From JAFGED01 sp964551295 (GTDB lineage: Bacteria; Chloroflexota; Anaerolineae; B4-G1): 59,385 bases of DNA. Location: positions 1 to 59,385 of the forward strand of contig CAZKDJ010000004.1 in the NCBI GenBank assembly GCA_964551295.1. The letters are read 5' to 3'. Below the pieces are notes generated by a model. That model worked only from the letters and a program-made list of their open reading frames with translations. It had not been told where the DNA came from and ran no database searches. Positions 27,572-36,269 of the stretch are shown here, piece by piece (the first letter of the stretch is position 1; each line of letters opens with the position of its first letter). Position numbers and translations under genes: made by a program.

Positions 27572-29350
27572 ATGCTGTGTAGATTCAAAGCTCTGTGGAA
27601 GCAGTACCCAACGTGGATAGGCATCCTCGTCACCGGCATATTGCTGGCGACCTGCTACGGTTTTGCACTGCGACTGCCCTTTTTCTTTGACGATCTGCCC
27701 GTCATGACGTGGCTACAGCATAACACGTGGGTGGACGTTTGGCTTGGCAGCACCGAAAACGACTACTATCGCCCTCTGACTTTTACCATATACAAGCTAG
27801 GACTGCTGTTTCGGCAGGGAGCTCGGCAAGCCATTCTGCATGCAGTGAACCTACTCCTCCACTGGGCCAGCGCGGTGTTGATCTTCCAAATTGCCACACT
27901 CTGCGGTCGTAGCAGAGAACGGGCTCTGCTAACATCCGTCCTATTCATCGTGTTCCCGTTCGCTGCTCTGGCGATCCCTTGGGTCACGGCCATGCCCCAC
28001 CATCTGGCCACGATGTTGACTGCATTGGCCGTGTTTGCGGCCCTGAAAGCCGAGCGAGATGACAAGCTGGCTTGGTGGGCGATCAGCTTCCTGGCGACTG
28101 CACTAGCTGCCTTTGCCCACGAAAGCGGACAGGTGTGCGGCGTCATCGTAGGCGGAATCGTTCTGATTCAGCACGGATTCCGCGCCAGGCGACGACGCAT
28201 TATCGCAGCCATCCTGATTCTACTGCTCAGCGTTGGCGTCTTTTTTCTGCGCAGCCTCTTGCCAGCCAGCGCAGGCAAGGCACAACTGGACGGATTGAGC
28301 ACCTGGTTCTCGAACGCCATGTTCTTCCTACACGGCCTGGTATATCCTGCCACGCCCGCCATCGGCTGGCTGGTACATCACCACAGCGCGAGCGATTTTT
28401 CGCTGGTACAAGTCAGCACAATAGCCTTCGCCCTCGCGGTGACTTGGTTATCACACCGCCATCGAGATTGGCGCTTTACTGCGAGCAGCCTTTGGTGGTG
28501 GGCCTTTGCAGTGCTTCCGGCGGCTGTAACGCTCGATTACAGCCGTCTCTATATCTCCCCACGACTATACACCCTGGCTTCCGTTGGCATCGTGATGGTA
28601 TGGGCCAACGTCATCGCCGAATTGGGCCAAGTCATACACGCACCGTGGAGACGTAGGCTAATCCAGATCGTGTTGACCGGCGCCATCATAACGCAAAGCA
28701 TCATATCCATCCACCGCCAGCGCGAGCTGTTCATCTCGCTCAACAGTACCTACCAGACCGTCCTAGAAGCGGCGAGGAACGAGGAAAACGCGCCACTGGG
28801 ATTCGTCAATCTACCTGCCTGGCTGGCCATACCCGAGCAAACGTACGCTTTGGTGCACGAAGGCATCGTCTTTGTGCCCCCGTATTCGAACATCAGCGAG
28901 TTTATCGAGGTAAACGAGGCCTGGCGAGAGGCAGATGCCGTGATGTATCCTCCCGTCCTTCAAGACACGGAACTGGTGTACGGCTTCATGGGGGATGGTC
29001 TCGACTGGGAACAGATGCGCCAATTCGCTATAGACCATCGTACAGTCTGGCTGACGCGATACACTGACGGGCGATTCGTCCTTCAGGATGTAGGAACGAT
29101 CGTGCCAAACGCGTCGCCTTCCCTCGGCGAGCCGCTGGTGCGGTTTGAGGGCGGGCCGGTGATCGAGCCGGCATCCGTACAAGAGATCGAGGAAAGTCAC
29201 TGGGCCGTCACAATCACCTGGCTGGCATCGGAGCCGGTGCAGGGAAAAACGTTCGTGCACATCCGCGACGCCGACCAAAACATGGTCGCCCAGGCCGACG
29301 GCCCAGCGCTGGGCGGCATGATCCCCCCCCTGGATCTGGCAACATGGTGA
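27572..29350 (+). CDS. Multi-helix membrane glycosyltransferase-like protein, frameshifted in a C8 tract
   Basis: A 592-residue membrane protein with about 10 hydrophobic helices and early acidic motifs (FFDDLP, NDYYRPL) like those of the GT-C/PMT-type dolichyl- or polyprenyl-phosphate-sugar transferases that act on the outer membrane face. The frame ends at 29350, just after eight C's at 29323-29330. If the tract has seven C's the frame goes on for about 51 more residues (IWQHGDRIQDVRHIVLPKDA, then GPYTVQVGLF) to a TAA at 29504, which matches the usual C-terminal beta domain of these proteins. So this is either a base-call error or a slipped, possibly switchable tract. Confidence 0.75.
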   Translation: MLCRFKALWKQYPTWIGILVTGILLATCYGFALRLPFFFDDLPVMTWLQHNTWVDVWLGSTENDYYRPLTFTIYKLGLLFRQGARQAILHAVNLLLHWASAVLIFQIATLCGRSRERALLTSVLFIVFPFAALAIPWVTAMPHHLATMLTALAVFAALKAERDDKLAWWAISFLATALAAFAHESGQVCGVIVGGIVLIQHGFRARRRRIIAAILILLLSVGVFFLRSLLPASAGKAQLDGLSTWFSNAMFFLHGLVYPATPAIGWLVHHHSASDFSLVQVSTIAFALAVTWLSHRHRDWRFTASSLWWWAFAVLPAAVTLDYSRLYISPRLYTLASVGIVMVWANVIAELGQVIHAPWRRRLIQIVLTGAIITQSIISIHRQRELFISLNSTYQTVLEAARNEENAPLGFVNLPAWLAIPEQTYALVHEGIVFVPPYSNISEFIEVNEAWREADAVMYPPVLQDTELVYGFMGDGLDWEQMRQFAIDHRTVWLTRYTDGRFVLQDVGTIVPNASPSLGEPLVRFEGGPVIEPASVQEIEESHWAVTITWLASEPVQGKTFVHIRDADQNMVAQADGPALGGMIPPLDLATW

Positions 29351-29563
29351 TCGTATCCAAGACGTGAGACACATCGTCTTGCCAAAAGACGCTGGCCCGT
29401 ACACTGTACAGGTAGGCCTCTTTCACGAGAACGCGAGATTCCGCGCATTTATGCACGGCGCCCGCTGCCTAGAGGACGCGGCACCAATCGCTACACTCGA
29501 ATAACCTCCACAAACTCCGTAAAATATACGGAGACCCTCTCAAAAAATACCAGCTTTCTACGG

Positions 29564-29592
29564 TTTACAACTCTCCCCCTGGATGCAATAAT
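29564..29592 (+). promoter_or_regulatory. cpaF promoter
   Basis: TTTACA, 17 nt, AATAAT preceded by TGC (extended -10). The ATG at 29634 has AAGGAG ahead. Confidence 0.6.
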
Positions 29593-29633
29593 GTGACTGT
29601 GGCGGATTAGCGCAAAAGGAAAAGGAGTCCAAT

Positions 29634-30977
29634 ATGGCGGATCAAGCAGCGACCTCCAGGCGCATGACCTGGGAGGAAATGCAGCACCTCGTTTTGTGGG
29701 TTACGGACAAGCTCCGCGCGTCGATGGAAGACAAGATCAAACTGGAGCCTACCCCCGACACCCTACAGCTCGTCCAGGACCGGTTCAACATGCTCTGCCA
29801 GCACACCAACATTAACCTGCCAGGGGAAGAGACCAAGCGGCTTTACAAAGGCGTGGTGAGCGAACTCGTGGGCTTTGGCCCCATCGACACCTTTCTACAG
29901 GACGATTCGATCACCGAGATCATGATCAACGACACCCGCGACGTATACATCGAGCGCGACGGAAAGGTCATTCCAACGGAAGCTCGCTTTCTCAACGACG
30001 AGCACATCCTAAAAACCATCGACAAGATCATCAAGCCGCTGGGACGCAGCATAGATCGCAAGTGGCCGATGGTTGACGCGCGTCTGCCCGATGGATCGCG
30101 CGTCAACGCCATCATTCCTCCCTGCGCCATAGATGGCCCCTCGATCACGATCCGCAAGTTCAGCAAAACCAAGCTCAGCATGCAGGATTTGATCGACTTT
30201 GGCTCGATCACGGAGGATCTGGCCAGCTTTTTGGAGGCCTGCGTCATCTCGCGGCTCAGCATCATTATCTCCGGCGGCACCGGCTCCGGCAAGACGACAT
30301 TGCTCAACGTGCTCTCCGGCTACATCCCCGAAGACGAACGCATCGTGACCATCGAGGATTCGGCGGAACTGCAACTCCATCAGAGCCACGTGGTGCGATT
30401 GGAAACCGCGCCGGAAGAGCCTGACGGCACGGGCAAGGTCACTATCCGCGACCTGGTGATCAACGCACTGCGCATGCGCCCGGAGCGAATCATCGTCGGC
30501 GAGTGCCGGGGCGGCGAGGCCCTGGACATGCTGCAGGCGCTGAACACCGGGCACGACGGCAGCCTGACCACCATCCACGCCAACACGCCGCGCGATACCC
30601 TATCGCGCCTGGAGACGTTGGTGCTGATGTCCGGCATGGACCTGCCGCTGACCGTCGTCCGGCGCCAGATCGTCTCGGCCATAGACCTGATCGTTCAACA
30701 AGCCCGTCTGCGCGATGGCTCGCGGAAGGTGACCCACATCACCGAAGTGCAGGGATTGGAAGGGGAAACCGTCGTGCTGCAGGACGTCTTTACCTTCAAC
30801 GAGCAGGGCGAGGACGAAACCGGCAAGGTCATAGGCACACTAGAGCCTACCGGCATACGTCCTAAATTCTCGGAACGGCTGACCAAGCACGGATTCAGCT
30901 TGCCTCCGGCCATGTTCATGAAGCAGGGCCAGGCGGAGGGATTGTTCGGCAACGGCAGAGGCAGGCGAGGCAGGTGA
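29634..30977 (+). CDS. CpaF/TadA-type secretion ATPase
   Basis: A hexameric ATPase of the type II/IV secretion superfamily that powers pilus or Flp/Tad assembly. 447 residues. The N-terminal half ends with GFGPIDTFLQDDSITEIMIN, typical of CpaF. Walker A is SGGTGSGKTTLLNVL, the Asp box EDSAELQL, Walker B MRPERIIVGECRG, and the His box NTGHDGSLTTIHANTP. Length is normal. The promoter and ribosome site are good. No tadB, tadC or pilin gene is next to it, so partners, if any, must lie elsewhere. Confidence 0.93.
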   Translation: MADQAATSRRMTWEEMQHLVLWVTDKLRASMEDKIKLEPTPDTLQLVQDRFNMLCQHTNINLPGEETKRLYKGVVSELVGFGPIDTFLQDDSITEIMINDTRDVYIERDGKVIPTEARFLNDEHILKTIDKIIKPLGRSIDRKWPMVDARLPDGSRVNAIIPPCAIDGPSITIRKFSKTKLSMQDLIDFGSITEDLASFLEACVISRLSIIISGGTGSGKTTLLNVLSGYIPEDERIVTIEDSAELQLHQSHVVRLETAPEEPDGTGKVTIRDLVINALRMRPERIIVGECRGGEALDMLQALNTGHDGSLTTIHANTPRDTLSRLETLVLMSGMDLPLTVVRRQIVSAIDLIVQQARLRDGSRKVTHITEVQGLEGETVVLQDVFTFNEQGEDETGKVIGTLEPTGIRPKFSERLTKHGFSLPPAMFMKQGQAEGLFGNGRGRRGR

Positions 30978-31060
30978 CTATACCATATCCTCCCGTTCGG
31001 AATTTGGAACGAATCCGTAATCATTCCCTCTCCCGAATTATGGTAATATAGAAGCAGGCA

Positions 31061-31090
31061 GCGACGGGACACAACCCCGTCGCGGATTTT
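31061..31090 (+). terminator. Probable terminator hairpin after cpaF
   Basis: GCGACGGG / CCCGTCGC with a 7-nt loop, then GGATTTTGCG. A possible extended -10 box (TGGTAATAT at 31041-31049) lies just upstream, so this could instead be a leader hairpin of the permease. Confidence 0.5.
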
Positions 31091-31120
31091 GCGTGCCTTG
31101 TATATGCGCGCGGAGGGACG

Positions 31121-32014
31121 ATGCCTGCTAACGTGACGTCATACCTGATCCTGGCAGCAAAAACGGCCTGGGATCAGGTGTTACAACTGGGACCCTACGT
31201 GGTCAGCGGCATCCTGTTAGCCGCGTTGCTGAGCCTGCTCGATCTACCTCACCGCTTACCTCACCGGCTGGACCAAAGCAGCCCTGCAGCAGTGTTAGGT
31301 GCCGCTTGCCTGGGTGGAGTCTCCCCCCTGTGCACCTACGGCACGGTCCCCGTGCTCCTGGAGCTACTACGAGGCGATGCGTCGCCTGGCCCGGCACTGG
31401 CCTTCCTGACCTCCTCCTCGCTCCTTAATCCTCAGTTATTCATCATAATGGCCGGTGGGCTGGGGCTACCACTGGCGTTGGCGCATGCCGCCGGAGCCAT
31501 ACTGCTCAGTATGCCTGTCGGTTTTTTCGCGCAGCGCTTAAAGCCCGAGATCCTGCTGAATCCACGCGCGCTCTCCCCCCAGACCAGCGCATCCTCCCCC
31601 TCGCCTCCCAAGAATCTGGCACGCTCCATCATACACCTCATCGAAACCGTCGGTCTGTATTTCGTCGTCAGCGTGATCCTCGCGGCCCTGCTGCAAACGT
31701 TCATCCCTAGCGCATGGGTCTCTGCACTCCTAGGATCGGGGCACTGGTATAGCGTGCTGCTGGCAGGTGTCCTGGGCGTGCCCTTCTATGCGTGCGGCGG
31801 CGGAGCGGTGCCCATCATCGCTGGGTTGATGGCGCAGGGAATGAGCCCAGGCGCGGCACTGGCCTTTTTCCTGGCCGGTCCTGCCACGCGGCTGACGTCA
31901 CTGGCAGCCATGGGAACTCTGGTGAGCCGGCGAGCGTTGGCGGCCTACGTGGCCTATATTGTCGTGGGAGCAGCGCTGGCAGGTTTGGCTCTCAATGTGG
32001 TGCTGAGAGCTTGA
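31121..32014 (+). CDS. Permease of the YraQ/ArsP-like (DUF318) family
   Basis: A 297-residue membrane protein with about 8 helices. It shows the two family boxes SPLCTYGTVPVLLELL (first half) and FYACGGGAVPIIAGLMAQG (second half), the repeated Cys-containing glycine-rich motifs of the YraQ/ArsP/DUF318 permeases. Some members export organoarsenicals; most are unknown. There is no arsenic operon here. It starts at the ATG at 31121. The next gene follows after 25 bp, so they may be co-transcribed. Confidence 0.8.
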   Translation: MPANVTSYLILAAKTAWDQVLQLGPYVVSGILLAALLSLLDLPHRLPHRLDQSSPAAVLGAACLGGVSPLCTYGTVPVLLELLRGDASPGPALAFLTSSSLLNPQLFIIMAGGLGLPLALAHAAGAILLSMPVGFFAQRLKPEILLNPRALSPQTSASSPSPPKNLARSIIHLIETVGLYFVVSVILAALLQTFIPSAWVSALLGSGHWYSVLLAGVLGVPFYACGGGAVPIIAGLMAQGMSPGAALAFFLAGPATRLTSLAAMGTLVSRRALAAYVAYIVVGAALAGLALNVVLRA

Positions 32015-32039
32015 CCGTGGCTAGACATCGGAGGTCAAG

Positions 32040-35000
32040 ATGCGAAGATGGAGATTGATCGTACTGGGCGGGCTATTGGCACTCGTGGGTAGCGCCAGCT
32101 TGCTCCAGCAACAAATCGCCCACTCTAGTCCAACCAACGGCCCCGCCGACGTCGCCATCACACAGGCCACCTCCTGGCCCATACCCGACGCCGAGGTTGA
32201 GACAATGGTGCGCAAGGCGGTAGAGCTGGCTGGCGGCCTCGGCGACGTCATCGCGCCGGGCGACACAGTGGTGATCAAGCCCAACCTGGTCTGGGGCGCC
32301 GCGCCTGACGAGGCCCATACCACCGACCCGAGGGTGACCTGGACTATCGTCCAAATGGCACAGGAGGCCGGGGCCGGAGAGGTCATCATCGCCGAAGGCT
32401 CGGCCCTTTATCGCGATGGGCATAACGCGCGCGGTGCGACTGTCGAGGCCTTCCGCCTGTGCGGCCACGACACAGATGGCGACATGGTGGACGACGCCAC
32501 TGGCGTAGCCCTGATCGACCTCAACGACTCGGGCGGGCTCGATCAAAAAGATCCCAATCTAGTGCGCTCGGTAACCCTGCAAAACGGCCTCATCTGGTCG
32601 GAATACTGGCTGCCCAACGTGATCCTCGACGCCGACGTCGTCATCGGCGTCCCGGCGCTCAAGAACCACTCCCACGCCGGGGTGACCCTGGGGCTCAAGA
32701 ACCAGATCGGCATTGCTCCTTCCGATATCTACCATAGCCCCGGCTCAGAGATGTACAAAGGGGCGCTTCACCACGGACCGAATGACCTGGGCCGGCACAT
32801 CGTCGATCTGAACCTGGCCCGCCCGCTCGACTTTGTCGTCGTCGACGGCCTGCGAGGCATGACCGACGGTCCCACCGGCGACACGCCGGCCGACCCGCCG
32901 ATGAAGCTCATCCTGGCCGGGCGAGATGCCGTGGCCGTCGACACCGTCGGCTCGCTGATCATGGGATACGATCCCGCTACCATCCCCTACCTGAGTTGGG
33001 CTGCCGGGGTTGGCTTGGGCGCCGACGATGTATCGCAGATCACTGTGAAGGGCAAGCGCGTCAGCCAGGTGCGGCGCAACTTTCCGGCGCCACATGGCGA
33101 TCCTCCCGCGCAGCGCGCCGATGAAACCTCCCCTTTCGTCAGCATCGTCACTCCCGGCGAGGGTCACCTCGTCGTGGAAGACATCACCGTGCAGGCCAGC
33201 GCGTCTGACAACGCGCCTGGCGGCGACGGCGTCGCCAAAATCGAGTTCTATGTCGACGACGACCTGCAAGCCATCGTCACTGCCCCACCCTACGAAGCTA
33301 CGCTCGATCTGAGCGCCTACCGCGGGCAGTCGGTGGCCCTGCGCGCCGTGGCTTACGACAGCGCGCTCAATGATGCCGAGGATAGCCACACGGTCACGGT
33401 GGTGCAGGCCCCGGCGCCGGGCAGCGCCTCATTCCAGATCGCCAGTCTGTCGATCCCCACCTACCCCTACGCAGACCACCTGACGACGGAGGACAATCCA
33501 ACCTACAATATGACGTACCCAGTGCTCGACTGGGACACCTACCACGGCACCAGCACCACGCCGGTGGATTACGAGCTCCTGGTGCTGGAGAACGACTATC
33601 TGCGCGTGACGCTGCTGCCGGAGCTGGGCGGCCGGATCTACCAGATGATCTACAAGCCCACCGGCCACAACGAGTTCTACCAGAATCCGGTCATCAAACC
33701 AAATCACTGGGGACCAACGGAGCAGGGGTGGTGGCTGGCCGTCGGCGGCATCGAATGGTGCCTGCCGGTGGACGAACATGGATATGAGTGGGGAATACCC
33801 TGGTCGTACGACGTAATCACCTCCACAGCGGGTGTCACCGTCACGCTGCGCGACACGAGTGCCAGCGACCGCCTCCGCGCCGCCATCACGGTGCATCTGC
33901 CCGCCGATCGCGCTTACCTATCGATCACTCCACGCATTGAGAACCCCACAGGGGACGACATCGACTACAAGTACTGGTCGAACGCCGCGCTCACCCCCGG
34001 CGAGACCAACACCGTCGGCGCAGACGTGCGCTTCATCTTTGCCGCCGACCAGATGACGGTGCACTCCCGCGGCGACGATCGAGTGCCGCCACCGGGTGAC
34101 GTGATGGACTGGCCCGTGCACGACAGCGTCGATTTCTCACGCCTGGGCAACTGGGATGAATGGATCGGCTTCTTCGAATCCCCCCAGGCGCAGGGAGATT
34201 TCATCGGCGTCTACGACACCGCCACAGATGAAGGCCTGGCACGGGTGTTTCCACTGGACGTGGCGCAGGGCACCAAGGGGTTCGGCATGGGCTGGGGCCA
34301 CCAGATCGAGCCCAACATCTGGACCGACGGCGGCTCCACCTATGTCGAACTGCACGGCGGCGTCGCGCCGACCTTTTTGGACACGACCACTCTCCCCGCA
34401 GGACAATCTCTGGAATGGACAGAGTTTTGGTATCCGGTGAGCGACATCGGCATCCTGAGCGCAGCGACGTCCGAGGCCGCCCTGGGTGTGCGCGAAAGCG
34501 GCGGGTATTTCCACGTCGCCGTGCACACCACTATCCCTCGCGCCGCCGGTGACAGCTCACTCCACATCTGGGATATCGCCGACCAGAGCGAGATCGGCCA
34601 CTGGAACCTGCCGGCCATCGAACCCGGCACTCCCTCTGAGGTCTCGATGGCGACCGGGGAGCGCTCGATGGATGAGATCGCCATTGCGGTTCTGGATAGT
34701 GAGAACAACTTGCTGGTGGGAATCAACGCCCACGATTTCATCCCGCCCACCGCCTGGGTCGAGCCGCTGCCATCGTGGGTGGGGTCGACCGACTTTACCG
34801 TCTCGTGGTCGGGGGAGGACATCTGGTCGGGTATCGCCTCTTACGACGTGCAGATGCGTGACGGTTATGAGGGAACGTGGAGCGACTGGCTGGCCGGCAC
34901 AACTGTCACCTCCGCCACCTTTACTGGCCAACACGGCCACACCTACATCTTCCGCGCGCGCGCCCGCGACCTGTCAGGCACCACCGGGGTGTATGATGAT

Positions 35001-35450
35001 GAGGAATGGGGACAGGCGTTCACCACGGTGCTGACCACGCCTGCTCCGGTGCTGGTCACCTCGCACAAAATCGCCGCTCCGCGCCTCTATCCTCCTGATC
35101 AAACCGTCGCCTACACGATCGTCATCAGCAACACCGGCAGCACGTCCGCCAGCGCCACGATGACGGACACACCGCCAGCGGAAATGGTCGTGCTGACGGC
35201 GACGCTGGCCTCCACCTCCGGCCCTGCGCCGACGTACACCGGCGGCCAGATTCACTGGAGCGGGACGGTGACCACGGGCGCAGAGGTACGCGTGACCTAC
35301 GTGCTCTCGCCCACGGCGGCGGTCCCCTTCGGCCAACCGCTGACCAACACCGTCGAGATCGAGGGCAGCGTGCTGGGGCCATTCACGCGCCAGGAGACAG
35401 TGACCAAAGCACACGTCCTGTGGTTGCCACTGGCCTTGCGCGAGGAGTGA
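32040..35450 (+). CDS. Secreted multidomain protein: DUF362 + Ig-like + DUF5107 + adhesin-type repeats
   Basis: A 1,136-residue exported protein with a signal anchor (residues 5-25). Domain order: DUF362 (about 35-350; IKPNLVWG, ADVVIGVPALKNHSHAGVTLG); a short Ig-like domain (about 365-455; VEDITVQASASDNAPGGDG); a DUF5107-like sugar-binding or epimerase-fold domain (about 480-840; LRVTLLPELGGRIYQMIYKP); a further fibronectin-type region (DIWSGIASYDVQMRDG); and a C-terminal DUF11 repeat (TPPAEMVVLTATLAST) ending VLWLPLALREE. DUF362 is usually an intracellular, often ferredoxin-linked protein, so its export here is unusual. The combined function is unknown; carbohydrate binding is plausible. 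Confidence 0.82.
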   Translation: MRRWRLIVLGGLLALVGSASLLQQQIAHSSPTNGPADVAITQATSWPIPDAEVETMVRKAVELAGGLGDVIAPGDTVVIKPNLVWGAAPDEAHTTDPRVTWTIVQMAQEAGAGEVIIAEGSALYRDGHNARGATVEAFRLCGHDTDGDMVDDATGVALIDLNDSGGLDQKDPNLVRSVTLQNGLIWSEYWLPNVILDADVVIGVPALKNHSHAGVTLGLKNQIGIAPSDIYHSPGSEMYKGALHHGPNDLGRHIVDLNLARPLDFVVVDGLRGMTDGPTGDTPADPPMKLILAGRDAVAVDTVGSLIMGYDPATIPYLSWAAGVGLGADDVSQITVKGKRVSQVRRNFPAPHGDPPAQRADETSPFVSIVTPGEGHLVVEDITVQASASDNAPGGDGVAKIEFYVDDDLQAIVTAPPYEATLDLSAYRGQSVALRAVAYDSALNDAEDSHTVTVVQAPAPGSASFQIASLSIPTYPYADHLTTEDNPTYNMTYPVLDWDTYHGTSTTPVDYELLVLENDYLRVTLLPELGGRIYQMIYKPTGHNEFYQNPVIKPNHWGPTEQGWWLAVGGIEWCLPVDEHGYEWGIPWSYDVITSTAGVTVTLRDTSASDRLRAAITVHLPADRAYLSITPRIENPTGDDIDYKYWSNAALTPGETNTVGADVRFIFAADQMTVHSRGDDRVPPPGDVMDWPVHDSVDFSRLGNWDEWIGFFESPQAQGDFIGVYDTATDEGLARVFPLDVAQGTKGFGMGWGHQIEPNIWTDGGSTYVELHGGVAPTFLDTTTLPAGQSLEWTEFWYPVSDIGILSAATSEAALGVRESGGYFHVAVHTTIPRAAGDSSLHIWDIADQSEIGHWNLPAIEPGTPSEVSMATGERSMDEIAIAVLDSENNLLVGINAHDFIPPTAWVEPLPSWVGSTDFTVSWSGEDIWSGIASYDVQMRDGYEGTWSDWLAGTTVTSATFTGQHGHTYIFRARARDLSGTTGVYDDEEWGQAFTTVLTTPAPVLVTSHKIAAPRLYPPDQTVAYTIVISNTGSTSASATMTDTPPAEMVVLTATLASTSGPAPTYTGGQIHWSGTVTTGAEVRVTYVLSPTAAVPFGQPLTNTVEIEGSVLGPFTRQETVTKAHVLWLPLALREE

Positions 35451-35473
35451 AGCCCTGGCGCTTTGCCAGGGCT
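35451..35473 (+). terminator. Hairpin after the DUF362/DUF5107 gene
   Basis: AGCCCTGG / CCAGGGCT with a 7-nt loop directly after the stop codon. No clear T tract. Confidence 0.45.
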
Positions 35474-35522
35474 CCCTAAAGAAAAAGCCCGTTGGGCCAC
35501 CACCCAGTCCGTCGATCACAAT

Positions 35523-36000
35523 CTACGGAAAGGATAAACAGACCACATAGGCGTTGAGCGGCTTGTCGGTACCAGTAGTGTTCTTGGCATACACGATCCA
35601 CTGATTGTCCGTGGACGGCTTCGGTGACGAGTTGTAGACGATCAGGGTAGTGCTTCCTGCAAAACCACCACCTACAGCCAGGCTATCCCCTTCACATGCA
35701 GCGATCACGTAAGCCGTCTCGTTACCGGGCACCGAGCCGCCGCTGCCCACCTCGTTGGTTGTGCCGGAGGTACCCGAGAGACAGACGGCGTAGGCGTATC
35801 ATCTCAATATCTTGGGGGAATGTAGGTCGGATTGGCAATCCGACTTACTCTTGCCCCTACTTTTTGAGAAGATACGCGTAGGCCTTAATGGGCCTGGCCG
35901 CGCCGGCTGTATTCTTCGCAAGCACCTGCCAGCCATTGCCGCTCTTGCGGCTGTTGTAAAAGTGCAAGCCACCATCCGGCGCCGCCCACCCCCCATCTTC
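35523..36000 (-). pseudogene. Remnant of a lipoprotein of the 38100-39767 type
   Basis: On the minus strand the sequence reads as two to three modules like those at the end of the gene at 38100-39767: GWAAPDGGLHFYNSRKSGNG, then (after the miniature element) AYAVCLSGTSGTTNE, then EGDSLAVGGGFAGSTTLIVY and finally PLNAYVVCLSFP with a stop at 35523. The N-terminal part is lost. A copy of the paralogs' 5' leader survives at 36047-36115 (CTCAAAAGGTCTGCTCAC and CACTTTGTTACACAAT), only about 25 bp beyond the truncation, so the signal peptide and Ig/NBR1 domains were deleted. Confidence 0.75.
35796..35875. mobile_element. 80-bp miniature element with 8-bp target duplication
   Basis: The ends are GTATCATCTCAATA and TTTTTGAGAAGATAC (inverted; GTATCWTCTCAA). 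GCGTAGGC is duplicated at 35788-35795 and 35876-35883. It contains GTCGGATTGGCAATCCGAC and a CTTGCCCCTACTTTTTGAG half. A 58-bp inverted copy lies at 40780-40837 and a partial end at 36000-36021. It is too small to code. Excision rebuilds the module frame. Confidence 0.85.
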
Positions 36001-36118
36001 CCCTACTTATTGAGAAGATACGATTCCTACCTCTCGCCGACATAAAACACCCCCTCAAAAGGTCTGCTCACCCCCTGTAACGCACAACAAAGCCACTTTG
36101 TTACACAATCCCCCATCC

Positions 36119-36161
36119 AAAAAACGCAGCCCGTCACACCTTGTCGGAGGACAGGCTGCGT
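36119..36161 (-). terminator. Intrinsic terminator of the beta-propeller lipoprotein gene
   Basis: On the minus strand, ACGCAGCC ... GGCTGCGT is followed by T6. It is about 110 nt downstream of the stop codon. Confidence 0.75.
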
Positions 36162-36269
36162 CATGATCTAGCAGACAGATTTTCGCGTCGGCAGCGGTCA
36201 CTTTGCCCTCCAGGCCACTGCCGAAACCCTCGCCAAATTGGCCCAGAGCTACTTGCGTACAGCGAGCTC

